Positions 28,248 through 37,630 of a stretch of DNA of 64,000 nucleotides are shown here, piece by piece (position 1 is the first letter of the stretch; every line of letters starts with the position of its first letter). Made by a program: the position numbers and the translations under genes. The notes beneath the pieces are model-generated. The model was given only the letters and a program-made list of their open reading frames with translations, did not search any database and was not told where the DNA came from. Source of the DNA: Legionella waltersii (lineage in GTDB: Bacteria; Pseudomonadota; Gammaproteobacteria; Legionellales; Legionellaceae); contig NZ_LNZB01000015.1 in the NCBI RefSeq assembly GCF_001468085.1, positions 131,384-195,383 of the forward strand, written 5' to 3'.

Positions 28248-29906
28248 CTACTTAAGCATTGGCAACCAAAGTGAATTGTCTCTGGCGCACTGTTTTGCTA
28301 TGGAATACCCAGCATCTGCGTGCCTCATAACCCCTGTAGCAGGATCATTATGCAGTACTCTGGCCAAGCGACTTGCAGCCCTCTCACTTCCATCAGCCAC
28401 AATAACAACACCTGCGTGCTGAGAAAAACCCATGCCAACGCCGCCTCCGTGGTGGATACTGACCCAAGTTGCGCCACTGGCACAATTTAATAAAGCATTT
28501 AACAAAGGCCAATCGGATACCGCATCACTACCGTCAATCATTCCTTCCGTTTCACGATTTGGACTAGCCACTGATCCTGAATCGAGATGATCTCTACCAA
28601 TAACAATAGGCGCCTTCACTTGTTTATTTTTTACCATTTCATTAAATGCGAGTCCTAACCGTGCCCTATCCTTTAAACCAACCCAGCATATTCTAGCAGG
28701 TAACCCTTGGAAGCTAATTTTATCTTTAGCCATATCAAGCCAATGATGTAAGTGCTGTTCATTCGGTATTAGTTCTTTCACCACCTTATCAGTAGCATAA
28801 ATGTCTTCTGGATCTCCAGATAGTGCAACCCATCTAAATGGACCAATTCCCTCACAAAACAACGGTCTTATATAAGCTGGAACAAACCCTTCAAAAGCAA
28901 AAGCATTATGCTCCCCAGCCTCGAAAGCCATTTGACGGATATTGTTACCATAATCAAATACAGGAATTCCCTTCGCTTGAAACTCAAGCATTGCATGGAC
29001 CTGAACAGCCATGGATTCTTTAGCAGCTCTAATTACTTCTGCTGGCGCTGTATGTCTCAATTCTTCAGCTTTTTGCATTGTCCAACCCAAGGGTAAATAG
29101 CCGTTCAAAGGATCATGAGCACTGGTTTGATCAGTGACTAGAGATGGGGTAGCCTCTTTAATGAGTAATTGCGGGTAGACATCAGCAGCATTACCTAATA
29201 GTGCAACTGATAAAGGTTCCTTCCTTTCACAGGACTGTTGAATCCACTCTAAAGCCTCATCTAGATCAGCCGTGTATCTGTCCAAGTACTTTGTTTTCAG
29301 ACGCTTTTCAATTCTGGTAATATCACATTCCACCGCTAAGACACTTGCTCCGGCCATAGTTCCTGCCAAAGGCTGCGCGCCCCCCATTCCACCTAAGCCC
29401 GCAGTTAATATCCATCGACCCGATAAATCGCCGTTGTAATGTTTTTTAGCAGCTGCTACAAAAGTCTCATAAGTTCCTTGGACAATTCCTTGGGAACCTA
29501 TATAGATCCAGCTTCCTGCAGTCATCTGACCGTACATCATTAAGCCTTTCTTATCCAGCTCATTGAAATGTTCCCAGCTCGCCCATCGAGGAACTAAGTT
29601 TGAATTTGCAATGAGAACTCTTGGTGCATCTTCATGCGTTGTAAATACACCCACAGGCTTACCAGATTGGATCAATAAGGTTTGATCAGAATCGAGTTGT
29701 TTTAGCACATCTATAATCGCATCAAAACACTCCCAATTTCTTGCTGCTTTCCCCAATCCTCCATAGACAATGAGCGAGTCAGGGTTTTCAGCAACTGCAG
29801 GATCTAAATTGTTGCAAATCATCCTAAGAGCAGCTTCTGTTAGCCAGCTTTTTGTCTGTATTCTATCTCCCTTTGGAGCTGCAATGATTCGCTTTGTTTT
29901 TTCCAT
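28248..29906 (-). CDS. hutU: Urocanate hydratase
   Basis: Second step of histidine degradation: urocanate to imidazolone propionate, using tightly bound [33 protein letters not shown] (NAD-binding glycine run), [17 protein letters not shown] and the C-terminal MRHADAGYS are signatures; about 552 residues is normal. I start at ATG 29906 (AAGGGA upstream); an in-frame TTG ten codons earlier has no support. It is the first gene of hutU-hutH-aldehyde dehydrogenase. Confidence 0.96.
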   Translation of the reverse strand: MEKTKRIIAAPKGDRIQTKSWLTEAALRMICNNLDPAVAENPDSLIVYGGLGKAARNWECFDAIIDVLKQLDSDQTLLIQSGKPVGVFTTHEDAPRVLIANSNLVPRWASWEHFNELDKKGLMMYGQMTAGSWIYIGSQGIVQGTYETFVAAAKKHYNGDLSGRWILTAGLGGMGGAQPLAGTMAGASVLAVECDITRIEKRLKTKYLDRYTADLDEALEWIQQSCERKEPLSVALLGNAADVYPQLLIKEATPSLVTDQTSAHDPLNGYLPLGWTMQKAEELRHTAPAEVIRAAKESMAVQVHAMLEFQAKGIPVFDYGNNIRQMAFEAGEHNAFAFEGFVPAYIRPLFCEGIGPFRWVALSGDPEDIYATDKVVKELIPNEQHLHHWLDMAKDKISFQGLPARICWVGLKDRARLGLAFNEMVKNKQVKAPIVIGRDHLDSGSVASPNRETEGMIDGSDAVSDWPLLNALLNCASGATWVSIHHGGGVGMGFSQHAGVVIVADGSERAASRLARVLHNDPATGVMRHADAGYSIAKQCARDNSLWLPMLK

Positions 29907-30031
29907 AACAATCCCTTTCGATTTCAAGCACTTCAAATTAAATTAACATAATACACTACACATGAATCTTCGAAAATGTCTGTTCAAATTCTTTTTAAGC
30001 CCAGGAAAACCCGATGGACATGGAGGTTCTA

Positions 30032-30395
30032 GGGGACGGACCCTGAGGAATCGACTCAAATTATATTGCCTCAACTAATCTCTTCTATGATGGTCAGTAA
30101 GCGTAGGTCCGGCGCTTCGCCAAATGGTGCTGCCTTAAGCAGGGTCATTCGTGAAAGCGTATAGTTTCGTATCCCTTGTTGACGCGCGCGGCTCAGTTCC
30201 TTCCCTGCTGTGACTAGGATTTGATTCAGACAGCAAAGAAGGAACTGAGCCGCGCGCGTCAGCAAGCGGAGCGATGTTGGCCGTATAGAAGAACCTAATG
30301 ACGCCGCTTAAGACAGCGCCATTTGGCGAAACACCCGACCTTTGGTATAAATGCCCCATTTTAAAAAATGAGTCGATCCCTCAGGGTTCGCCCCC
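30032..30395 (-). repeat. 364-bp palindromic element, copy 2 (inverted relative to copy 1)
   Basis: Same architecture and length as 4497-4860 but in the opposite orientation. Outer termini are 30032-30057 and 30370-30395; middle arms are 30106-30139 and 30307-30340; inner arms are 30175-30203 and 30238-30266 (one mismatch in 29). Short open frames inside it encode peptides with LADARGSV and are by-products. It fills much of the 610-base gap between hutU and the peptide transporter; the rest of that gap holds only a likely promoter. Confidence 0.8.
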
Positions 30396-30484
30396 CGCCA
30401 CCCATCATTCTTTACCGATTTAATGACTAAAGTTGAATACATGAACCATTTGTTGACCACTATATACTCAAATTGATATTAATA

Positions 30485-30493
30485 TGGTATAAT
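30485..30493 (+). promoter_or_regulatory. Possible extended -10 promoter for the peptide transporter
   Basis: TGGTATAAT is a perfect extended -10 element, 23 bases before the ATG at 30517, giving a short leader. No clear -35 at 17 bases. Sequence match only. Confidence 0.5.
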
Positions 30494-30516
30494 TTTTTAT
30501 TGTTTAATGCATAACC

Positions 30517-31992
30517 ATGAGTACTATGGAAAAACACCCAAAATCTCTCCGTATATACTTCACCACTGAAATGTGGGAACGCTATGGCTTTTACGCTGTA
30601 CAATCGTTACTCGCGCTCTATTTAGCGAATCATTTTCAATGGGCAGACAAGGATATTTATGCATTAGTAGGTTCATTTACAGCCCTAACCTATCTGTCTC
30701 CTATAGTTGGAGGCTGGATAGCTGATCAATTAATTGGACAAAAGAGAGCTATTCTTCTAGGTGCTATAATTCTTGGACTAAGTTATTGTTTTTTATCGGT
30801 AATTTCTGGACATTCAGCATTAGTAGGTTCATTGGCAAGTATTGCTGTAGGAACTGGATTACTCAAGCCAAACATTTCCTCGTTATTAGGTAATGAATAC
30901 CCGATTGGCTCAACTAAAAGAGAAAGTGGTTTTACCATCTTCTACATGGGTATTACAACAGGGATTATTTTAGGCACAACCATACCTAGCCAACTTAGTG
31001 AATCATTTGGATGGTCAACTTCATTTTTAAGTGCGGCAATAGGCCTAGTCATTGCCTTTATGGTTTTTCTGTTTGGAATTACCCATTATCGAATTAAGGA
31101 CTATAATCCATTTCAGTTGCAACTAAAGAGTATATTAGGTGCTGCAGCTTTAATTCTCTCTCTTTGGGGCTTGTCTTTTTATATTTTATACTCACCTAAA
31201 TTAGCCAATATTATGTTTGGCTTAGTGGTTTTATTTTCTGCAAGCTACATTTTATACTCCGTCAATAGAGAGAGTACCAACCAGTCACGTCAAACTCTTG
31301 TTATAGGTTTGCTCTGCATTATCTCAGTTATTTTCTGGGCTTTCTATTTTGAGATGTTTATGTCGCTCACATTGTTTATATCTCGTGTAGTTCAACCAAG
31401 CTTTTTGGGTATTGATTTCCCACCACCCTACTACATTACTGTTCAAAGCTTAGGAATGCTCCTTATTGGCTACTATCTTTCTAAAAAGCATCACCACATG
31501 TCTCTAACCGAAAGAGGCTTAAGTACAGGGAAAAAATTTGTATTAGCCATGGTATTTATGACATTAGCCTATTCAATCATTGCTGTTATTAGTAATTTTA
31601 TAGGTAAAGAAGTCTTGATATCCCCTATCTTGGTTATTCCAGCTTATTTGATGATCTCTGTGGCCGAATTACTGTTATCCCCAGTTGGCTTGGCAGCGAT
31701 CACTGTGTTGGCTGATAAAAATAAAGTCAGTACCATGATGGGAATCTTTTTCGTTTCTCTAGGTATAGGAGCATTTCTTTCTGGTAAATTAGCTTCTTTA
31801 ACAGCTATTCCTACTGGTGAAAAGAGTATCATGGTGCTGAAATCACTTTATGCTTCCGCTTTTAATCAACAATTAGGTATTTTATTCATTGCCAGCTTAG
31901 GGTGTGTAATAATCTATGCAGTTATCAAGTTTCTGCTCACCCATATTCAATGTAATGAACATAATGAATTGTCAAAGACCAATAAAAATTGA
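30517..31992 (+). CDS. Proton-dependent oligopeptide transporter (POT/PTR family)
   Basis: A 491-residue inner-membrane symporter for di- and tripeptides. The helix 1 motif TTEMWERYGFYAVQSLLALYL matches the proton-coupling ExxERFxYY signature; GGWIADQLIGQKR is the loop 2-3 motif and SSLLGNEYP with FYMGITTG is the PTR2 signature. Fourteen helices are expected. Legionella lives on amino acids and peptides, so this would be a nutrient importer. It stands alone, with an extended -10 promoter upstream. Confidence 0.9.
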   Translation: MSTMEKHPKSLRIYFTTEMWERYGFYAVQSLLALYLANHFQWADKDIYALVGSFTALTYLSPIVGGWIADQLIGQKRAILLGAIILGLSYCFLSVISGHSALVGSLASIAVGTGLLKPNISSLLGNEYPIGSTKRESGFTIFYMGITTGIILGTTIPSQLSESFGWSTSFLSAAIGLVIAFMVFLFGITHYRIKDYNPFQLQLKSILGAAALILSLWGLSFYILYSPKLANIMFGLVVLFSASYILYSVNRESTNQSRQTLVIGLLCIISVIFWAFYFEMFMSLTLFISRVVQPSFLGIDFPPPYYITVQSLGMLLIGYYLSKKHHHMSLTERGLSTGKKFVLAMVFMTLAYSIIAVISNFIGKEVLISPILVIPAYLMISVAELLLSPVGLAAITVLADKNKVSTMMGIFFVSLGIGAFLSGKLASLTAIPTGEKSIMVLKSLYASAFNQQLGILFIASLGCVIIYAVIKFLLTHIQCNEHNELSKTNKN

Positions 31993-32030
31993 TATGATTC
32001 AAGTTTTTTTGATGGAAACTTTCCCTATTT

Positions 32031-32369
32031 ATGACTGAGCCAACAGAAACATTAACAAAAGTACTCAAATCTCTTGATGATATCCAAGCGATAGACATCA
32101 AAGTGATTGATGTTCACAAGCAAACCACAATTACAGATTTCATGGTCATTGCATCAGGTCGTTCATCTAGACACGTAAAGTCGATAGCACAAAAGGTGAT
32201 GGAGGACATGAAAGCCTCAGGAACTCCCGCCCTAAGCGCAAGTGGTGTCGAGCATGGTGATTGGGCGTTAATTGATTTTAGCGATATTATACTGCATGTC
32301 ATGCAACCTGAGCTAAGACATTTCTATAACTTAGAAGGTCTTTGGGAAGAAATTCCCAGTCCTACTTAG
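32031..32369 (+). CDS. rsfS: Ribosomal silencing factor RsfS
   Basis: Binds L14 on the large subunit and blocks subunit joining in starvation. This 112-residue protein has the DUF143 signature: [32 protein letters not shown] and [16 protein letters not shown]. It is 7 bases before rlmH, the conserved rsfS-rlmH-mrdA-rodA order. NadD, usually directly upstream, lies 30 kb away at 62750. Confidence 0.96.
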   Translation: MTEPTETLTKVLKSLDDIQAIDIKVIDVHKQTTITDFMVIASGRSSRHVKSIAQKVMEDMKASGTPALSASGVEHGDWALIDFSDIILHVMQPELRHFYNLEGLWEEIPSPT

Positions 32370-32376
32370 ACCGTGT

Positions 32377-32847
32377 ATGTTGAAATTAACCATTATCTCG
32401 CTTGGAAACAAAATGCCTGATTGGGTTAATCAAGGTACTCATGATTACACAAAACGTTTATCGGATGGGATTCAAGTAAAACTAGTTGAAATCCCTTTGA
32501 TAAAACGAAATAAAGCATCCGACCTAAATCGAATCCTAGAAAAGGAGGCTTTGATCATAGTAGAAAACATACCCAACAATTGCCACCTCATTGCCTTGGA
32601 TGTTTATGGAAAGGAATTTAACAGCGAAGAGATGGCAACACGTATTACTCAATTGCAAAATGTAAGCAGCCATTTCTGCTTTATTATAGGTGGCCCTGAA
32701 GGCCTATCACCCGACGTCTTGAATCGATGTCATGAGCGCTGGTCTTTATCAAAGTTAACACTTCCTCATCCGCTTGCGCGGATTGTTTTGGTTGAAGCGC
32801 TTTATCGAGCTTGGTCAATAATTAACAACCATCCATATCATAAATAA
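32377..32847 (+). CDS. rlmH: 23S rRNA pseudouridine(1915) N3-methyltransferase RlmH
   Basis: SPOUT methyltransferase modifying helix 69 of 23S rRNA in the 70S ribosome. The SAM-knot is seen as [15 protein letters not shown] (near residues 103-117) and the C-terminal [19 protein letters not shown] includes the conserved YHK/YHR end. 156 residues, as in E. coli (155). The 157 bases before mrdA hold a weak G/C hairpin (about 32866-32895) but nothing decisive. Confidence 0.96.
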   Translation: MLKLTIISLGNKMPDWVNQGTHDYTKRLSDGIQVKLVEIPLIKRNKASDLNRILEKEALIIVENIPNNCHLIALDVYGKEFNSEEMATRITQLQNVSSHFCFIIGGPEGLSPDVLNRCHERWSLSKLTLPHPLARIVLVEALYRAWSIINNHPYHK

Positions 32848-33004
32848 GATCATCTGGGTCAATAACGGGGATGGAACTCGGTGGAATGGGTCCCCTTTTT
32901 CCCGGCCACCTCAATTTCCACCTCATTTCAGAGAACCATTGGTAAAAATACCACTTTTCAGTTACTATATTTGATTTGTTATTCACTTAGAAAAACTGTC
33001 TGTG

Positions 33005-34858
33005 ATGTATCGAAATCAATCTTTCAAAAATTATCGTATCGAATCTCAACATCAACAGTTTAGGCTTAATTTATTAATCGCACTTTTAATTATTCTATCT
33101 TTGGTTCTAGTTCTTAGACTTGCCTACCTCCAAATTTCAGAATTTAAGCGTTACCAAACCCTATCACTTAAAAATCAAGTGAATGTTATTCCCATTGCAC
33201 CACCAAGAGGCGTCATTTTAGATAGAAATGGGGTTCTACTCGCTGAAAACATTCCTGTTTACGTGCTTGAAATCACTCCTGAGCGAGTAAAGAACATGAA
33301 GAAAACACTTGCCAAGTTACAAAAACTGCTACCCTCCATTACAAATGAGGATATCGATAATTTCTATAAAGCCAAGTCACAGAATCGTGCGTTTGTGCCC
33401 ATACCGATTAAATTAAAGCTAAGCCAGGAAGAAGTCGCTATATTTGCCAGTAATCAGTACCATTATCCTGGAGTTAACATTAAAGCACGTCTAATGCGCC
33501 ATTATCCACTTGGTGAAATGACTGCTCACGCACTAGGCTACGTCGGCCGTATAAACCTTGAAGAATTAAAGCAAGTAGATCCTACAAACTATCGAGCTAC
33601 CAATTTCATTGGTAAAGCCGGTGTTGAAAAATACTATGAGGATATTCTGCACGGAAAAGTAGGTTATCAAATGGCTGAAACTGATGTAAGTGGCAGAACA
33701 TTAAGAGTCATCAATAAAATATTCCCACACTCAGGGGCTAAGCTCTATTTAAGCCTTGATGTTAGGCTACAAGAAGCGGCATACAAAGCCTTAAAAGATA
33801 AACGAGGAGCAGTAGTTGTCATCAACTCACACAATGGTGAAGTTCTAGCTATGGTCAGCTCCCCAAGTTTTGACCCTAATATTTTTGTGAGTGGAGTCAG
33901 TAAGGATGACTACAAAATTCTATCGAATGCATTACAAAGACCTTTGTTTAACAGAGCAGTCAGAGGCGTGTACCCGCCAGCATCAACCATTAAACCCTTT
34001 GTTGGCCTAGCTGGTCTTGATAATGGTTTTGTAACAACAGATACCGAAATTTGGGACTATGGTAAATACAGACTACCCACAGCAAGTCATGTATACCGAG
34101 ATTGGAAAAAAACTGGGCATGGAGTCATTAACTTTAAACGAGCCATTACTGTGTCTTGCGATATTTATTTTTATCAACTTGGATATCGAATGGGAATCAC
34201 CAATATCGCCAAAATGCTTATGAAGTTTGGTTTAGGACAATTAACTCACATTGATCTTTATGAAGAAGCCAATGGTGTTGTTCCTACTGCAGAATGGAAA
34301 CGTAAAAGTAAAGGAGTTTCCTGGTATCCTGGTGATACAGTAATATCCTCGATAGGACAAGGATTTATGCTTGCAACTCCCCTACAAATGGCAAATGCAA
34401 CAGCCGCATTGAGCCAGCATGGAAAAAGATTTAAACCCCACCTCTTAATGAAAACAGTTAATAGCGATAATAATGCAGTGGAAGAGTACAAACCTTTAAA
34501 AGAAAAAACCATCAAATTGCACGAAAAGGCAAATTGGGACATTGTTAAAGAGGCCATGCACAACGTTTTGATCAGCAACGAAGGAACGGGATATCGGTTT
34601 GGAAGAAACCCTCCCTATCCCGTGGGTGGAAAAACTGGAACAGCTCAAGTGTATAGTGGAAAGCAATATGAAAAAGCAAAGTACGAGGATATCCCTGAGC
34701 ATCTGAGAGATAACTCATTATTTATTGCATTTAGCCCTGTAGATCATCCTGACATTGCAATCGCTGTTGTCGTTGAAAACGATGTACTAGCGTCTACTGT
34801 TGCTAGGCAAGTACTGGATACTTATTACCAATTCTACCCATTGAAAGAATCATCATGA
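33005..34858 (+). CDS. mrdA: Penicillin-binding protein 2
   Basis: Transpeptidase of the rod complex for lateral wall growth; inner membrane with a periplasmic catalytic domain. One N-terminal anchor (about 20-44), a pedestal domain with the RG(V)ILDRNG motif, then the penicillin-binding domain: S327-T-I-K330 in PPASTIKPF, SCD, and KTGTAQ near residue 540. 617 residues from the ATG at 33005; a GTG directly before it is not needed. It overlaps rodA by ATGA. Confidence 0.96.
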   Translation: MYRNQSFKNYRIESQHQQFRLNLLIALLIILSLVLVLRLAYLQISEFKRYQTLSLKNQVNVIPIAPPRGVILDRNGVLLAENIPVYVLEITPERVKNMKKTLAKLQKLLPSITNEDIDNFYKAKSQNRAFVPIPIKLKLSQEEVAIFASNQYHYPGVNIKARLMRHYPLGEMTAHALGYVGRINLEELKQVDPTNYRATNFIGKAGVEKYYEDILHGKVGYQMAETDVSGRTLRVINKIFPHSGAKLYLSLDVRLQEAAYKALKDKRGAVVVINSHNGEVLAMVSSPSFDPNIFVSGVSKDDYKILSNALQRPLFNRAVRGVYPPASTIKPFVGLAGLDNGFVTTDTEIWDYGKYRLPTASHVYRDWKKTGHGVINFKRAITVSCDIYFYQLGYRMGITNIAKMLMKFGLGQLTHIDLYEEANGVVPTAEWKRKSKGVSWYPGDTVISSIGQGFMLATPLQMANATAALSQHGKRFKPHLLMKTVNSDNNAVEEYKPLKEKTIKLHEKANWDIVKEAMHNVLISNEGTGYRFGRNPPYPVGGKTGTAQVYSGKQYEKAKYEDIPEHLRDNSLFIAFSPVDHPDIAIAVVVENDVLASTVARQVLDTYYQFYPLKESS

Positions 34859-35973
34859 AAAGACAAACTGCAAAACCAGTCTATCGATTTACTGCCCAAT
34901 CTCTTCATATTGACTTCCCATTGCTCATTATGCTTTTAGTGCTTATAGGTTTTGGGCTTTTGATATTATATAGCGCCTCTAATGCCAACATGAGCATGAT
35001 CTTTCGCCAGTCTATACGTTTGGTCTTCGCTTTGATGATTATGGTTGTAATGGGATTCATACCGCCCCACAAATATAAAATTTGGACACCATGGATTTAT
35101 GGTGTTGGATTATCCCTTTTAATTGGCGTAATGCTGATGGGAAAGATAGGTAAAGGTGCTCAAAGATGGCTTGAGTTAGGCTTATTTCGCTTTCAACCAT
35201 CTGAAATAATGAAATTAGCCGTGCCTATGATGACCGCTTGGTATTTTGATCGTCAAACACAGCCGAGCAATTTGAAGACTATAGGAGTTGCATTTCTCAT
35301 TATCTTTTTACCGGCTTTACTTATTGCCAAACAGCCAGACTTAGGGACTGCCATTATGGTGAGTGCAGCAGGATTGTGCGTGGTATTTATTGCAGGGATT
35401 CGCTTTAAAATTATTTTATTAATTGCGGTGTTAATTTGTTCCTCTGTTCCAGTAGTTTGGAACTTCATGCATGACTACCAAAAGCAGAGAATTTATACCT
35501 TGCTGGATCCAGAACAAGATCCATTGGGTTCTGGATACCATATTATTCAATCCAAAATTGCTATCGGCTCAGGCGGTGTAATGGGTAAAGGTTGGCTAAA
35601 GGGAAGCCAATCCCATTTAAATTTTTTACCAGAGCATGCTACAGATTTTATTTTTGCAGTAAGTGGTGAGGAATTTGGTTTCATGGGTAGCTTTGCTATT
35701 ATTGTGCTGATGGTTGTTGTGTCCTTACGAAGCTTAACCATAGCTAGGAACGCCCAAACATCGTTTACTAGACTTTTAGCTGCAAGCCTTGCCATGACTT
35801 TTTTCTTGTCTGCCTTTGTGAATATAGGTATGGTTATGGGAATTCTTCCTGTCGTTGGAATTCCCTTGCCTCTTGTAAGCTATGGTGGAACAGCTATGGT
35901 TACTTTTCTAGCTAGCTTTGGGATTTTAATGTCCATCAGCTCCCATAGGATCCTATTTAACAGCCTGGACTAG
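34855..35973 (+). CDS. rodA: Rod shape-determining glycosyltransferase RodA
   Basis: SEDS-family peptidoglycan polymerase that partners PBP2. The 372-residue protein has about ten membrane helices. GAQRWLELGLFRFQPSEIMKLA and KQPDLGTAIMV hold the conserved catalytic-loop residues; the C-terminal LPLVSYGGTAMV is the SEDS signature. Its start overlaps mrdA by 4 bases. It ends three bases before the convergent rnhB. Confidence 0.96.
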   Translation: MKRQTAKPVYRFTAQSLHIDFPLLIMLLVLIGFGLLILYSASNANMSMIFRQSIRLVFALMIMVVMGFIPPHKYKIWTPWIYGVGLSLLIGVMLMGKIGKGAQRWLELGLFRFQPSEIMKLAVPMMTAWYFDRQTQPSNLKTIGVAFLIIFLPALLIAKQPDLGTAIMVSAAGLCVVFIAGIRFKIILLIAVLICSSVPVVWNFMHDYQKQRIYTLLDPEQDPLGSGYHIIQSKIAIGSGGVMGKGWLKGSQSHLNFLPEHATDFIFAVSGEEFGFMGSFAIIVLMVVVSLRSLTIARNAQTSFTRLLAASLAMTFFLSAFVNIGMVMGILPVVGIPLPLVSYGGTAMVTFLASFGILMSISSHRILFNSLD

Positions 35974-35976
35974 AAA

Positions 35977-36549
35977 CTAAGCAAAAAGAGCGGCTACAGG
36001 TGCATAACTTTTTCGGTGTATCGCACAAGGCCCCAGACGTAACAACGCTTCTTTATGTGCCTTCGTGGGATAACCCTTATGCTCTGAAAAACCGTACCCA
36101 GGGTATGCTTTTTCAAGCTCTATCATTTCAGCATCCCTCAATACCTTAGCAAGAATTGATGCAGCACTTATCTCCGGAATCAATGAGTCTCCTTGCACAA
36201 TCGCCTTACAAGGAACGCTCAATGTTGGAGAGTGTGCTCCATCCACTAACACAAAATCGGGAATAATTGGTAAGGCCTCTACAGCGCGCTTCATCGCCAA
36301 CAAGGTCGCATAATGAATGTTTAACTCGTCTATCTCTGCTACAGTTGCTCGACCGTAGGCGTAAGCTAGAGCTTGCTCCTGTATTTTGAAAGACAACTTT
36401 GTCCGTTGAAGTGCTGTTAATTTTTTTGAATCTGCTAAGCCATCTATAGGATGACTTAATATCACTGCAGCAGTCACAACGTCTCCAGCCAATGGACCTC
36501 TACCTACTTCATCAACCCCAGCAGTGATTGTTATTCTGTCCTTATTCAT
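35977..36549 (-). CDS. rnhB: Ribonuclease HII
   Basis: Removes single ribonucleotides from DNA and cleaves RNA:DNA hybrids. The N-terminal [12 protein letters not shown] gives the D-E pair, VDG(A)H and [17 protein letters not shown] the other acids, and the C-terminal HRKSYAPV is conserved. 190 residues, usual length. In many gammaproteobacteria rnhB follows lpxB; here it is divergent from the oxidoreductase-lpxB pair. Confidence 0.96.
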   Translation of the reverse strand: MNKDRITITAGVDEVGRGPLAGDVVTAAVILSHPIDGLADSKKLTALQRTKLSFKIQEQALAYAYGRATVAEIDELNIHYATLLAMKRAVEALPIIPDFVLVDGAHSPTLSVPCKAIVQGDSLIPEISAASILAKVLRDAEMIELEKAYPGYGFSEHKGYPTKAHKEALLRLGPCAIHRKSYAPVAALFA

Positions 36550-36667
36550 TATTCTGTATTCCTTAAAAGCAAGTGTATGAATAGTTGCGCTATAATAACG
36601 ATTTAAAATTGATTTATCACCTAGGAAATGCGATCATAAGTACAAATTATTATCACATGTTGAACAA

Positions 36668-37630
36668 ATGAGTAAAATACGTTGTGCCGTAATTGGGGTA
36701 GGCTATCTTGGACGTTTTCATGCCCAAAAATATCATTTACTACCGAATGTCGAATTAGTTGGTGTATGTGATGTAAATCCAGAATCCTGTGAAGCGGTTT
36801 CCAAAGAGCTTAATGTACCTGCTTACCTTAATTACCGTGAATTATTTGGAAGTGTGGATGCTGTTAGCATAGCAGCTACAACAAACAAGCATTATGAAAT
36901 TGCTTTAGATTGCTTAAAACAAGGGATTCACGTGTTGATTGAAAAGCCAATTACAGAAACAGTTGAGCAAGCAAACGAGCTCATACAAATTGCTAAAATG
37001 AATCACGTAAAACTCCAGGTTGGACATCTTGAGCGCTTCAATTCAGCTAGGCTAGCATTAGATGATTATCTTGATGCTCCATTATTTATTGAGTCCCAAA
37101 GATTAGCCCCTTTCAACCCCAGAGGCGCTGATGTTAACGTCATACTTGATTTAATGATTCATGATATCGACATCATTCAAAATATAGTACAAAGCCCCAT
37201 CAAGTCCATTATGGCACATGGAGCTCCAGTTCTAACTCAAGATATTGATATTGCCAATGCTCGTATTACTTTTGCCAATCATTGTGTTGCCAATGTCACA
37301 GCCAGTCGAATTAGCTTTAAAGTTGAACGAAAAACTCGAATTTTTCAAGATAACTCCTACATCTCTATCGATTATCAAAACAAGCAGTTTGCTGTATTTA
37401 AGAAAGGTACTGGTGAAATGTTTCCAGGTATACCAGACATAACCATGGATCAAAAGGAATTTGAAAAAGGTGATGCTTTGCTTGAAGAAATTAAGTCATT
37501 TGTAAAATGCGTGGATCAGGACACTGTGCCTATGGTTACTGGAGAAGAAGGTCGAGATGCTCTTAAAACAGCAGAAAAAATAACAACATTAATTAACTCG
37601 AATCTAGTAGAGCGTTATGCAACGAGCTAG
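36668..37630 (+). CDS. Gfo/Idh/MocA oxidoreductase, GnnA-like
   Basis: A 320-residue NAD-dependent sugar dehydrogenase. Rossmann motif GVGYLGRFHA (10-19) and catalytic EKPIT (92-96), then LMIHDIDIIQ, the histidine-containing family segment. It overlaps lpxB by 14 bases, so it probably works with lipid A synthesis. GnnA, which oxidises the 3-OH of UDP-GlcNAc to make the 2,3-diamino sugar of some lipid A, belongs to this family and is encoded next to lpxB in Acidithiobacillus. Legionella lipid A contains that sugar, so GnnA is my best inference. The partner aminotransferase GnnB is not in the window. Confidence 0.8.
   Translation: MSKIRCAVIGVGYLGRFHAQKYHLLPNVELVGVCDVNPESCEAVSKELNVPAYLNYRELFGSVDAVSIAATTNKHYEIALDCLKQGIHVLIEKPITETVEQANELIQIAKMNHVKLQVGHLERFNSARLALDDYLDAPLFIESQRLAPFNPRGADVNVILDLMIHDIDIIQNIVQSPIKSIMAHGAPVLTQDIDIANARITFANHCVANVTASRISFKVERKTRIFQDNSYISIDYQNKQFAVFKKGTGEMFPGIPDITMDQKEFEKGDALLEEIKSFVKCVDQDTVPMVTGEEGRDALKTAEKITTLINSNLVERYATS

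Noticed and set aside
30071-30359. Two minus-strand open frames of 64 and 74 codons
   Set aside because: They lie fully inside the 364-bp palindromic element; the LADARGSV peptide is the translated inner arm.
30473-30493. TTGATA/TATAAT pair before the peptide transporter
   Set aside because: The two hexamers are only 9 bases apart, too short for a sigma-70 promoter; the extended -10 is kept alone.
32866-32905. G/C-rich hairpin followed by T-run after rlmH
   Set aside because: Pairing of GGGGATGGAACTC with the GGGTCCCC side is too imperfect to call a terminator or a repeat copy with confidence.
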